From Mesorhizobium sp. Pch-S (GTDB lineage Bacteria > Pseudomonadota > Alphaproteobacteria > Rhizobiales > Rhizobiaceae), in NCBI RefSeq assembly GCF_004136315.1, contig NZ_CP029562.1, positions 6,555,215 to 6,619,214 on the forward strand: a stretch of 64,000 nucleotides of DNA, written 5' to 3'. Below the pieces are notes generated by a model. That model worked only from the letters and a program-made list of their open reading frames with translations, ran no database searches and was not told where the DNA came from. Each line of letters opens with the position of its first letter. Position 1 is the first letter of the stretch. Made by a program: the position numbers and the translations under genes. Shown here piece after piece: positions 25,991-34,382 of this stretch.

Positions 25991-26304
25991 TCGCCGTTCC
26001 CAGGCAACATCGCGATGTTGCGCATCGATTGCAGAGCCATCAATTTCTGGCCTGTGCCGTTGGCCCTAACCATCTCATTGCGGAAGCTCTCGACGGCGGC
26101 CCCGGTCTGTCTCGATTGGTTGGCGTTCTCGATCATGAGGACAGGCGTCCAAGCGAAGGAACAGCCCCATTCATCGACTTCCTTACCGGAATTGCTGTCA
26201 GTGCCCCGCACGAGAACGAACAACGGGCATCTGTGACAAACCTTCGAAACGTCCTTTTGATGGAAGGGGCAGATTTCGCCTTTTGTCGCGATCGGTTTTT
26301 GCAT
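25987..26304 (-). CDS. Cysteine-rich small protein in the tail module
   Basis: A 105-residue protein with a Cys/His cluster (ICPFHQKDVSKVCHRCPLF and later WGCSF) that could bind a metal or Fe-S cluster. The C-terminal half is helical and charged. Its place between two fibre genes suggests a folding helper or virion part, but nothing in the sequence proves it. Confidence 0.65.
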   Translation of the reverse strand: MQKPIATKGEICPFHQKDVSKVCHRCPLFVLVRGTDSNSGKEVDEWGCSFAWTPVLMIENANQSRQTGAAVESFRNEMVRANGTGQKLMALQSMRNIAMLPGNGE

Positions 26305-26309
26305 AGGCC

Positions 26310-27317
26310 TCAGTCTTTCGTTGCTACAATCACGTCCACGTACTGGACGGCGAGATTCAGGGTGTGCGTGTGCGTTCCACCGCCGCCCGTAAAGTCTGTC
26401 GTGCCGGTGATGCTGTGCGTGTGATTGGCGCTTTGGACGGCGGACGTTCCAGAAGCCGAAACTGTATGGGAGTGAGCGCCATTGGATGAAGTGGTGGCAC
26501 CAAGACCACTAGGGGTGATGTAGCCAGCATTGCTGGATGTGCCAGACCCGATGTAGTTCGCGCCGACCACGTGGGTATGGTCGCCATCAGTTGAGGTTAC
26601 TCCGGTGACAGAAACTGTGTGGGTGTGAGCAACGCTTTCAGTTCCGGTAGTGCCTGAGAAATTGTGGGCATGTGGTGGTATCTGAGTGGACAAGAGTGCC
26701 GTGGCGCCGACGTTCTGGCTGGTGAAAACAGTCGTGAAAGCCAGAGAACCACCGGTCCCAACAGACCCTGACACAACTCTGAGAGCCTTGTCGTTGTTGC
26801 TTGTATCCTTCGTCCATCCCGTTGGCGCGGTGGTCTGCTGGAAAAGCAACTTGGTTCCAGTTTCGAAAGATCCTGCCGAACCCTGGAGCATCCATGCTCC
26901 TGTCCCGCTGTTTGCAGCGGTTGAGTACACCAGCCGATAGATGCCGTTCTGTCGAATGTCATTTGGCGAGATAGCGATATCTCCGCCCAACCCCTGCTTT
27001 CGGATTGGCTTGGATGCGAGGCCGTTGACGGCAATCGTTGTGGTCGCGCTCGTATTGCTAAGCGCCGCCTTGAAGGAGACCAGAAGACCATCTGTCAGTA
27101 TCGTGAAGGGTGAAGCGGCGGTGAGAACGATCGCGTTTGCCGTCCCCGTCGCAGTGATCGCGCCGCCCATGTCTTTGAGCAACTCGGCCATGCGCTGCAT
27201 CATGGCGCGCGCGGAGTTGTTCACGGTGTTCGGAAGCTGATTTTCCAACCAATTGATGATGCTGTCCGCATCATCATTGTCCGATGCAGTCAAGCTCCAA
27301 TCATAGATACTACTCAT
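26310..27317 (-). CDS. Tail fibre protein with HxH metal-binding tip repeats
   Basis: A 335-residue fibre protein. The N-terminal ~150 residues carry a conserved collar module (NSARAMMQRMAELLKDMGG, TTTIAVNGLA, RLVYSTAANSG, FQQTTAPTGW). The C-terminal half has at least six HxH units (HAH, HTH, HTH, HSH, HTH, HTH) spaced 15-30 residues apart in Gly/Ser/Thr-rich loops. In T4 gp37 such HxH pairs coordinate iron along the trimeric fibre shaft. Probably the receptor-binding protein. Confidence 0.85.
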   Translation of the reverse strand: MSSIYDWSLTASDNDDADSIINWLENQLPNTVNNSARAMMQRMAELLKDMGGAITATGTANAIVLTAASPFTILTDGLLVSFKAALSNTSATTTIAVNGLASKPIRKQGLGGDIAISPNDIRQNGIYRLVYSTAANSGTGAWMLQGSAGSFETGTKLLFQQTTAPTGWTKDTSNNDKALRVVSGSVGTGGSLAFTTVFTSQNVGATALLSTQIPPHAHNFSGTTGTESVAHTHTVSVTGVTSTDGDHTHVVGANYIGSGTSSNAGYITPSGLGATTSSNGAHSHTVSASGTSAVQSANHTHSITGTTDFTGGGGTHTHTLNLAVQYVDVIVATKD

Positions 27318-28048
27318 CCGATTTTCCTCGACTGCATGAATTGAGAGACTAGATCCGCAAGCGTCGGCCCTTGTGGCTGCTGCGGCATCGGCGGTGCTTG
27401 CGGTGCGTCCTGCGGCTGCATTGCCATGAGCGCGTTCATCAGAGAGTTGCCGCCCCCCTGGCTCTCCTCCCCATCGCCACCCAGCAATGATAGCAATCCA
27501 CTTGGGGGCGAGCCTTGCGCCGTCTGCGTCTGAGGCTCAGCTATCGGCCTGTCGGCAATCATTCGGGGAGGCGGAAGGGCGGGCGCGGCTTGCGGGTAGG
27601 CTTCCTGCCCCTTGGGTCCGTCTGCCATCCCTGCATAAGGATTGGAAAACGGCTCACCTTTTGCATTGTCGGTGAAATAGTGGTTCCCGATTTTAAGCGC
27701 GTTTCCCTCATTGAGGCGCCGAGCCCAAGAGGCTGTTGAATCTCCGGGATTGGCATAGTAGAGCGCGCCACCGGTTACGTCTGGGAGGCGGCCACCGAGA
27801 AGTTGTTCAGCAACGGTTCGAGCTTCTCTTCCTACCCTGGATGATTGGCCTTGGAATTGGTTCCGAGCTAGAGCTTGGTCCAGCAAGGATGACCCATACC
27901 CTGAAAAATTCTGATTGGCTCGGTTCTGGATGACACTTGCAACGGCTTGCAAACCTCTGAGGCCTTCGCCACCAGCCTCGCCTTGGAGGATAGAAGCAAG
28001 AGTGTCCAATTCGCTCCCGCGTGAACGGGGTGTCCCTACATAGGCCAT
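27314..28048 (-). CDS. SleB-type cell wall hydrolase, virion associated
   Basis: A 244-residue protein. Residues about 10-140 match Hydrolase_2/SleB: the catalytic glutamate is in ILQGEAGGEG, followed by VASVIQNRAN and GGALYYANPG. The remaining 100 residues are Pro/Gln/Met-rich and disordered, ending in LADLVSQFMQS. Encoded between ejection proteins and tail fibre, not in the lysis cassette, so it probably opens peptidoglycan during DNA entry. Divergent from the GT87 gene with a 69-bp gap. Confidence 0.85.
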   Translation of the reverse strand: MAYVGTPRSRGSELDTLASILQGEAGGEGLRGLQAVASVIQNRANQNFSGYGSSLLDQALARNQFQGQSSRVGREARTVAEQLLGGRLPDVTGGALYYANPGDSTASWARRLNEGNALKIGNHYFTDNAKGEPFSNPYAGMADGPKGQEAYPQAAPALPPPRMIADRPIAEPQTQTAQGSPPSGLLSLLGGDGEESQGGGNSLMNALMAMQPQDAPQAPPMPQQPQGPTLADLVSQFMQSRKIG

Positions 28049-28117
28049 TCATTTGCCTCATGGAAAACAGTCCCGACTTCTTGTAAAAGCGTGGTTTATT
28101 TCGCTGTGTCGGGGGAT

Positions 28118-29281
28118 ATGGTGCAGGTTTCGCACGCGCTCTATGAGCGCATTGGTTTCTTGGTTTGGACTATTTCAACCGTCGTCATTCTGGCTATCGC
28201 CGCGATGCAACCAGAAGTCAGGTCGGTTCTTGTCGCCTATGACTTCGGAACCCAAATGTTCTATTCTGGCGGGAATCTGTACAACCTCGAAAGCACGATG
28301 GGGTATCTCTATGCCCCCGGCTTTGCTGCTCTCTATTTTCCGTTCTATGCTGCCGGGCCGATAGTCGGCGGATTACTGTGGCGTTGCCTGAGCGTCGGCA
28401 TGTTGACTTGGGTTGTTTTCAAGCAGGCCAAGCGTCTTGACGCCACCAATTCAACAGAGATGGCGTCCTTTGCGCTTTTTATCGCGCTCCCGCTCTCCCT
28501 TGGGGCTATCCGCAACGGACAAGCCACGATCCTTCTAACTGCCTCCTGCTGGATGCTGGCTATGAGCGCGCTCGATGGTCGCAGATCCGCAACGACCTTA
28601 TGGGCGTTCATTGCGTTGCTCGCCAAGCCTTCTGCGGTAGTGGTCATTCTCCTTGTAGGAGCCCTCAGACCGAAGATGATCCCCAATCTGGCGATTGCCT
28701 TCCTGCTTGTCTTCGCGGCCCCCTACGCTTTTGCACCGGCTGACTACGTGACCGCACAGCACTTAGAGTTCTTCAAACTGCTTACGTCTATGAGCCACAC
28801 CGAGTCGGATTTCTTCCGGCCCGCTGACTTCTCCGGCGTCCTCACAGCTATCGGCGTGGATGTTCCGGCAAACATCATCCTGCTTGTCCGTCTGGCCGCC
28901 GCAGGCGTGGTCCTTGCTTTCGTTCTCTGGATTGACCGAGAGGGAGACACGAAAAGGACTGCCTTTGCCGTTTTCCTCCTCGCGGCGTTCTACATGAACG
29001 TTTTCAACCCAAGGGCCGAATCCAACACCTACGTGATGCTGGCTGTTCCGCTCGCTCTAGCTGTCTCGTATATGCGGCTTGGAAAGCAACCACTTTGGCC
29101 GATTTACGCAGTGGTCATCTTCGGAGCTGGCTTGACCGGCCTCGACGGGCATTTGCACGCAATACTGAACCCTTGGTTCAAGCCTTTGGTGTTGACGCCA
29201 GTGACAATTGCCGCAGTTTGGTGGCTTTCTGTTTCCAAATCCGCGACAGCCTTCAAAACGTCGATGCAAGAGCGTATATAG
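28118..29281 (+). CDS. GT87-type (DUF2029) membrane glycosyltransferase, candidate lysogenic-conversion gene
   Basis: A 387-residue GT-C enzyme with about ten hydrophobic segments. ATG 28118 is chosen; GTG 28091 would add nine residues, and neither has a good ribosome site. Family landmarks are YDFGTQMFYSGGNLYNL in the first loop, APGFAALYFPF, and the block IRNGQATILLT...FIALLAKPSAVVVILL. Enzymes of this family move mannose or arabinose from polyprenyl-phosphate donors. It is the only plus-strand gene within 24 kb of minus-strand late genes and interrupts the virion genes, the hallmark of a moron. It may alter surface glycans of the lysogen. Confidence 0.8.
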   Translation: MVQVSHALYERIGFLVWTISTVVILAIAAMQPEVRSVLVAYDFGTQMFYSGGNLYNLESTMGYLYAPGFAALYFPFYAAGPIVGGLLWRCLSVGMLTWVVFKQAKRLDATNSTEMASFALFIALPLSLGAIRNGQATILLTASCWMLAMSALDGRRSATTLWAFIALLAKPSAVVVILLVGALRPKMIPNLAIAFLLVFAAPYAFAPADYVTAQHLEFFKLLTSMSHTESDFFRPADFSGVLTAIGVDVPANIILLVRLAAAGVVLAFVLWIDREGDTKRTAFAVFLLAAFYMNVFNPRAESNTYVMLAVPLALAVSYMRLGKQPLWPIYAVVIFGAGLTGLDGHLHAILNPWFKPLVLTPVTIAAVWWLSVSKSATAFKTSMQERI

Positions 29282-29288
29282 ATCACGG

Positions 29289-29506
29289 ATGAAGCGCGAA
29301 CCGTTTTTTGGTCAGAACGCCAAGGCTTGGGCGATACAATTTGCCTCGGCATTGGGCTGTTGGTTTTTATTCTGCCGGTGCTAAACGGCTCATTAGACAA
29401 ATACGCAAAGCCGTATTTCGAAGCGGGATTGGACACCATCTGCGCCTCTACCGGCCTGTGTACCCCGGAAGCTGCTGACCGGACCCGCGCGACAAAGCCT
29501 CAGTAA
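29289..29506 (+). pseudogene. Small membrane protein gene with apparent -1 frameshift
   Basis: ATG 29289 opens MKREPFFGQNAKAWAIQF and continues into a hydrophobic stretch, but stops after 31 codons. Shifting -1 at the TTTTT run near 29365 continues in a frame reading ILPVLNGSLDKYAKPYFEAG to a TAA at 29504-29506, giving about 72 residues with one membrane helix. A homopolymer sequencing error, real decay, or programmed slippage could each explain it. It follows the GT87 gene by 7 bp and overlaps the end of the opposite-strand ejection gene. Confidence 0.4.
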
Positions 29507-31046
29507 TCATTTGCATCAATGGAGTAAGAGGCTGCTGAGCCGGCGCGCCGCCGCTCCTAATAAGCGAGCTGAGCGCCCCAGTATTTGCCTTGGTCATGCC
29601 GTCAGCGATTGCCTTGGCACCCATACCGCCAAGAGATGCCACGCCAACGGCTGGATTGATCATCGTCCCGCCGATGCCGAGAGCAGCCATCAGGCCGTTG
29701 CCGGAAGGCGATAGTTTCCCTGCGAGGCGCAGTGCATTCTGCGTCGCAGTGCCTTCCACTACTTTGCGAAGAGCAGCGATTTCCGCTTCTGTGAAGCCGC
29801 GAGGGTTTTCAAGCAAGCGTCGCAAATTCTGCCGGATAGCGTTGTCAACGTTCCCGCCTGAACCAGTCGAGGCCGCTCGAAGTTCTGCGCGCTCGATAGC
29901 ATCCGCTACACGCTCATTCTTGGAAAGTCGGGACCAGATTTCGCGACCTCGCGTCACGGCGTCTGATGCAAGCTGTGTATCGCCCGCCAAGACTTCAGAG
30001 GGCTTAGGCGATTTGATGAGGTCATCAATTGCATTGATAATCCCGCCAACTGCCTTGTTGTTTGACTTATTGCCGGGGACATATCCGTTCGAGGCAACTT
30101 TTCGAAGGGTGTCCAGTCCGGTGAACGTGACGTTCTGTCCTGCCAGGTCGTCAATGCGCTTCACAACTGCCGCCGCCCCAGGCTGCAACGCTGGATCATA
30201 GCCAAGGTCCACAAGACGTTTGCCAACGTCCATTTTCAGACGGTTCACCGCCTCGGGGGTGAAAATGACGCCCGCATTGTCGGCTTGTTGATATGCAGCT
30301 TGGCCAGCAGTTCGAAGATCCTCGACTGTAGGCACAGCTGCATTGCTGACTTTCGATGCCAGTTTGCCAGCCACGGATCCAAATGTGCCGCCGACTGCAC
30401 CGCCGCTGAGAAAACCTCTCAGCGCGTTCCAAAGTCGCTCATCGAGCCCCTTACCTTCGCCGGCCCCATACGCAGTGCCATATGCAGCCCCTTCAGCGGC
30501 TGCGCGTCCGCCCATGCTGGCAACCGTTGGTTTTGCGCCATTGAGAAATGACAAGCCGCCAGTGGCCAAAGGAGCCGTAGCGCCCAAACCTCCAGCAATG
30601 CTGCCTACTGTCGAGGCTATAGGATGGCGTTCGCTGCGACGGCGTTGCAATTCAGCCTGCAAGTCCTGGGACCGGTTGTACTCGTCAGCCGGGTGAAAAC
30701 CCTTCCCCTGAACCGCGCTTATCGCGGCTTTTGGAAGTGCAGAAAGGGCGGAATATAGCTCATCTGCAAATGGGACCGCATTCGCCATGCCAGAGCCAGT
30801 CATATCAGCTAACAGACCGGTTCCCGCACCTTTTTCGTATTGATCAGCAGCGGCGGCAATCTCGGGAGGAGTATTGTAACGACCTGCCTTCTGAGTAAGG
30901 GCAGAGAGTTCGGACAAGCCTGCCCTTAGACCCTGAGACGGTTGTAGCCTGCCGAAGCGCTTCTGCAAAGCGCCCTTGATCGCGTCCGGCGACGTGCCGT
31001 CAGGGAATTCCGCTATGGCGCCGTCTGGAAGCTCGACTTCAATCAT
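29448..31046 (-). CDS. Ejection (internal virion) protein
   Basis: A 532-residue protein. The start MIEVELPDGAIAEFPDGTS is a short beta module that I recall from phage DNA-transfer proteins. The middle is Gly/Ala-rich with amphipathic membrane-active stretches (GSIAGGLGATAPLATGGLSF, GGRAAAEGAAYGTAYGAG), the C-terminal third is helical. By position after the tail genes and by composition it is equivalent to P22 gp16/gp20 or gp7: stored in the head and injected to form a conduit. Overlaps the next upstream gene by 4 bp. Confidence 0.75.
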   Translation of the reverse strand: MIEVELPDGAIAEFPDGTSPDAIKGALQKRFGRLQPSQGLRAGLSELSALTQKAGRYNTPPEIAAAADQYEKGAGTGLLADMTGSGMANAVPFADELYSALSALPKAAISAVQGKGFHPADEYNRSQDLQAELQRRRSERHPIASTVGSIAGGLGATAPLATGGLSFLNGAKPTVASMGGRAAAEGAAYGTAYGAGEGKGLDERLWNALRGFLSGGAVGGTFGSVAGKLASKVSNAAVPTVEDLRTAGQAAYQQADNAGVIFTPEAVNRLKMDVGKRLVDLGYDPALQPGAAAVVKRIDDLAGQNVTFTGLDTLRKVASNGYVPGNKSNNKAVGGIINAIDDLIKSPKPSEVLAGDTQLASDAVTRGREIWSRLSKNERVADAIERAELRAASTGSGGNVDNAIRQNLRRLLENPRGFTEAEIAALRKVVEGTATQNALRLAGKLSPSGNGLMAALGIGGTMINPAVGVASLGGMGAKAIADGMTKANTGALSSLIRSGGAPAQQPLTPLMQMITEALSRGSGQQLPGYTGR

Positions 31047-32164
31047 TCGAGTTCACCAGTTGACGGATTGAATTTGTAGCGTTTCTGACCGCCTTCCGGC
31101 GTTGTTGGCTCGGCGTTGCCACCGGCTTGCATTTTCGCACGCGAAACACCCGAGCGGATCACGTCTTCAAGGTCTTGGATGGCCCTAAGATATTCCTCAT
31201 CACTCAAGCGATAGTTGCCGAGCCGAGAAATCGCGTTTTCGGCCTTCGCGCCCTCAACCTCGGTGATCTGGCCGCCGCCACGCAAGGTGTTGTACGCCTC
31301 AAGGAACGATTGCCCTTTCGTCTGGTCGACAAGGCCTTGAAAATCCACCTGCTCGGACGAGCGCGCGGGCAACAATCCTTCCAAGAAGCCGGTTGACCCT
31401 GCTCGCCCCGGATGGGTTTTCATCCTCTCCAGGAGGTCGATACTGCGTTGGGCGTTCTGCTCAACGCGCGGCAGATCGAATTGCGCTTGCCCTCGGCTCT
31501 TTCCCTTCTCCTTTTCGGCCTCGGCTCCCGCCAAGTCTTTGGGAATGGTAGACACCACTTGCCCCGAACGGTCGGTTATGCCCCAAGCCGTGCCGAGGTC
31601 AACGCGATCGACGCCAGGGGTAAGATCGACGCCCTCGGGCAGCGGAGCCTCCACAAGGCCGCCAGCCTTAGACGGCTGCATGACGATGGTTTTCCCGCCG
31701 CGCTTTCCATAAATCGGATTGAGGCCGAATTGATCGCGAACACTGTCAGCCTTGGGCCCACCAATGGGATTTCGACGTTCTGGATTGTTCTGGTCAACCA
31801 TGAAATCCTGCTCTTGGCCCTGATCATTGAGCAGGCGCTGGATTTTCCAATCTGGCTTGTCGCCAGCTTTCCAAGAGGAATACCAAGCGCGCAAAGCAGC
31901 CGGATCAGAGGCGAGGTAAGATGCCTCCTGAGCGCCCATGCCCTGCTGCTGGAGCCAGCCTGCCGTTGCATTCTGGTTTTGGGCCTTCTGCGCGCGCTCG
32001 TCTCGGTCCGCGTTCATCGCCATGAGGCCGGCGCCCAACTGGGCATTTCGCGGGTCGATCATGGCGATTGCAGGCGCGAGACGCCGCAGGAAATCGCTCG
32101 CGCCTCCGCTGCGAGGCGCAGAAGGCTGCGAATTGCCATTCAGAAGATCAAGAATGCCAGCCAT
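31043..32164 (-). CDS. Ejection/internal virion protein, second
   Basis: A 373-residue soluble protein rich in Gln, Asn and Ala, mostly helical. The segment RSIDLLERMKTHPGRAGSTGF followed by VDFQGLVDQTKGQSFLEAYN resembles conserved internal virion proteins of podovirus-like prophages in Proteobacteria. No membrane segment. Sits between two other putative ejection proteins in a tight operon. Confidence 0.7.
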   Translation of the reverse strand: MAGILDLLNGNSQPSAPRSGGASDFLRRLAPAIAMIDPRNAQLGAGLMAMNADRDERAQKAQNQNATAGWLQQQGMGAQEASYLASDPAALRAWYSSWKAGDKPDWKIQRLLNDQGQEQDFMVDQNNPERRNPIGGPKADSVRDQFGLNPIYGKRGGKTIVMQPSKAGGLVEAPLPEGVDLTPGVDRVDLGTAWGITDRSGQVVSTIPKDLAGAEAEKEKGKSRGQAQFDLPRVEQNAQRSIDLLERMKTHPGRAGSTGFLEGLLPARSSEQVDFQGLVDQTKGQSFLEAYNTLRGGGQITEVEGAKAENAISRLGNYRLSDEEYLRAIQDLEDVIRSGVSRAKMQAGGNAEPTTPEGGQKRYKFNPSTGELE

Positions 32165-32176
32165 CTGGAAACCTCG

Positions 32177-33118
32177 TTAGAACGCGCCTAGAAGTGCGGC
32201 CAGACCGCCAAGGATGTTCGCCGGCTGCTTGGTCGTGGTGTTCTGCGTGCCCCAATTTCCAGCCGACTGAGTGCCAGCAGAGAGGAGGCCGCCAAGGCGT
32301 GCCCAATCCTGCATATCGTTCTGGCCCCAGCGATTGATGAGGTCGTTAAGCTGGCTCTGGCTGGCTTGATCAAGCTTGTTGCCGAGGCCCATCTGTTGAT
32401 TGGCGTCGAAGACCTTGTTGCTCTGGATGTTCGGAAGCTGCCCTATCATCTGCATCAGATTGCCGAAGCCCTGATTTTCCAGCCCCGCCGCGTTGAGAGC
32501 GTCGGAACGCTTCCCGGCGAGATTTTGCCCCTGCACATTGGCAAGGCCGCCAGCGGCGTTCAAGCCAAGCCCCATGCGGCCCTGCTGCGCGCCCTCCAGC
32601 GCGTTGGCCGCGTTCATCTGGTTCTGCTGCTGCTGGTTGTAGTTGTTGTAGAGCAGGTTGCTGGTGTTCTTGGCGATGGAGTCTGCCAATACGCCCTGGT
32701 TCGCTCCCGAACCATACCGGCCACCAGAAGCGAACATAGCGTTCACCTGATCGCCCACCTGTTGATTGGTCTGGTTTATGATGTTGCTCAACTCTGGCGA
32801 GCCATTGAGATAGTCGCCGCGCGCATATCCGGTAAGGTATTGGTTTGCCGCGCCGCCCTGTCCTGCCTGTCCAAGGATGCCCTGATATGCGCTGGGATCA
32901 ATCTGCCCCATGCCGTTCTGGAACTTCTTGATGGCGTCCTGTGTGGCCGCGCCCTGCCCGCCTTGTGCGATAGTCTGGTTCGCCGCCGCGATAGGTGCCG
33001 TTTGCAGCAGATTATTCTGCTGTTTGTAGGCATCGGAGCCGACATTCGACCAAGCCGGCGCCGCGCCATTGGCGTTCGTCGTGCTGGGCTTCTGGGCAGA
33101 GTTTGTCGAGTTTCCCAT
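32177..33118 (-). CDS. Ejection/internal virion protein, Gln/Asn-rich
   Basis: A 313-residue protein from ATG 33118 (an earlier frame extension overlaps the upstream gene). Extremely rich in Gln, Asn, Gly and Ala, with NNYNQQQQNQMNAANALEGA in the centre, and a weakly hydrophobic C-terminus (ANILGGLAALLGAF). Composition matches proteins packaged inside podovirus heads. Role inferred from place and composition. Confidence 0.65.
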   Translation of the reverse strand: MGNSTNSAQKPSTTNANGAAPAWSNVGSDAYKQQNNLLQTAPIAAANQTIAQGGQGAATQDAIKKFQNGMGQIDPSAYQGILGQAGQGGAANQYLTGYARGDYLNGSPELSNIINQTNQQVGDQVNAMFASGGRYGSGANQGVLADSIAKNTSNLLYNNYNQQQQNQMNAANALEGAQQGRMGLGLNAAGGLANVQGQNLAGKRSDALNAAGLENQGFGNLMQMIGQLPNIQSNKVFDANQQMGLGNKLDQASQSQLNDLINRWGQNDMQDWARLGGLLSAGTQSAGNWGTQNTTTKQPANILGGLAALLGAF

Positions 33119-33122
33119 CACA

Positions 33123-33614
33123 TCACCACAGGTTGCCGCCGCTCTGGGCTTTGCGTTGCTGGTCAATATAGGCTTGCGGAGGCTTATCGCTGCGTTCGCC
33201 GGTCACGGTGTTGATGTAGTACATGACAGGAACGTTTGAGCCCTCTCGCCCGCCTTGTCGCCGTTCGCCACCCTGCTGCTGGAGCCAGACGCCGGGGCCA
33301 GAGGCAGGAGCGGGCTGAGCAGCAGCGTTCTTTGCCTTCACCGCCGCAATGGCCTGCTGTGCCTGCTGGATCTGTGGAGTATTGAAAACGCCTTCGTTCG
33401 TGATCGGTGCCCCGCCGCCAGTGGCCGCGAGTAAAGCATTCATCCCTTGAAGCGATGTGGGAGAGAACTGCGCCTGTGTTGGACCGTCATAGACGTTGTA
33501 ACCCTTACCGCTGTTGTAGAGAGCAAGAGCATCCTGCGCTCCCCTCTCCATCACGGGGAGCGCATATTTTGGTGGATTGCTTTCGGTCTTTTGAGTGCTG
33601 CTTTTGCTGCCCAT
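33123..33614 (-). CDS. Hypothetical virion-module protein
   Basis: A 163-residue protein from ATG 33614 in the ejection gene cluster. Segments GYNVYDGPTQAQFSPTSLQG and MYYINTVTGERSDKPPQAYI are well formed, separated by an Ala/Pro/Gln-rich linker. No family recognised. It ends 4 bp before the next start. Confidence 0.65.
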   Translation of the reverse strand: MGSKSSTQKTESNPPKYALPVMERGAQDALALYNSGKGYNVYDGPTQAQFSPTSLQGMNALLAATGGGAPITNEGVFNTPQIQQAQQAIAAVKAKNAAAQPAPASGPGVWLQQQGGERRQGGREGSNVPVMYYINTVTGERSDKPPQAYIDQQRKAQSGGNLW

Positions 33615-33615
33615 T

Positions 33616-34041
33616 TCAGAGAGCCTTTCGGTAAATCCGAGCCTTTTCGGCATAGCCAAGTTCGGGGAGTAGGCGCCCCCATCCCTTCCGGCCAACCAAT
33701 TGCGCCTCTTCGACGCCGTGGACCTCCTTGGCCCACCTTTCGATGTCATCAAGCAGCGGAAGGCATTCCTTGAGCCGCGAGCCGCCTACCTCTGCCAGGA
33801 TCAGTTGCTTTTTCCCGGTGGCGTTGATGGTCACAATCTCCGTGATCGGCGTCAGAACGACTTCATCGCCATCAAGACACAGCCAGAGGGTGCGCTTCCC
33901 TTCTAGGCACTCGCTCAGGATGTTCTCTACGGTCTCCTCACCGCTGAAGCGCTTGCAATAGATGGCGAGACAGGTGCGAATGTCCGCCCAATAAGGCGCC
34001 ATCTCATCCGCGCTCATCTCGGTAGCGTTGCGAAGGATCAT
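33616..34041 (-). CDS. GNAT-like phage protein
   Basis: A 141-residue protein that has the general layout of phage GNAT-fold proteins found in podovirus structural operons: WLCLDGDEVVLTPITEIVT, KQLILAEVGGSRLKECLPLL and the end LPELGYAEKARIYRKAL (Y-x-K-x-R-x-Y). The acetyl-CoA loop is not convincing, so enzymatic activity is doubtful. Overlaps its upstream neighbour by 4 bp. Confidence 0.65.
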   Translation of the reverse strand: MILRNATEMSADEMAPYWADIRTCLAIYCKRFSGEETVENILSECLEGKRTLWLCLDGDEVVLTPITEIVTINATGKKQLILAEVGGSRLKECLPLLDDIERWAKEVHGVEEAQLVGRKGWGRLLPELGYAEKARIYRKAL

Positions 34042-34382
34042 CCGGAGCGCCCCGGCACTTCCGCGATGGAAGTCACTACGTCTATGGAGTTCGCCGCACT
34101 CGCCTGGACCCGGATTTCATCGCCAACGTTCAAGGCGAACGCGTCGAGCGGGAGCCAGACCGCGCTATTGGCAGGAACAATGTGCTGGAAAAGCAACTTG
34201 TATTCGTCCGTTGCGCTGATGCTGTAGAACCCTACCGATGCTGTTTTGTCGCTCGAGGTGATGTTCGAAAGCCTAACACCTATGACTTGGGTGTATCCGG
34301 TTGCCGTCAGAACGGTGGTGTTCGTGGTGCCCGTCAGGTGTGTCCCAAGCACCCGGCAATTGTTCTGAACGAAGTTTGACAT
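34038..34382 (-). CDS. Small beta-rich virion protein
   Basis: A 114-residue protein with repeated beta strands (TTVLTATGYTQVIGVRLSNI, SVGFYSISATDEYKLLF). ATG 34382 overlaps the preceding stop (TGATG). Likely a head or tail decoration or adaptor piece; identity inferred from position. Confidence 0.65.
   Translation of the reverse strand: MSNFVQNNCRVLGTHLTGTTNTTVLTATGYTQVIGVRLSNITSSDKTASVGFYSISATDEYKLLFQHIVPANSAVWLPLDAFALNVGDEIRVQASAANSIDVVTSIAEVPGRSG

Noticed and set aside
29279..29506. TAG readthrough extending the GT87 protein
   Set aside because: The frame after the stop is open, but the first codons look unrelated and an independent ATG with a good N-terminus starts 7 bp later in another frame.
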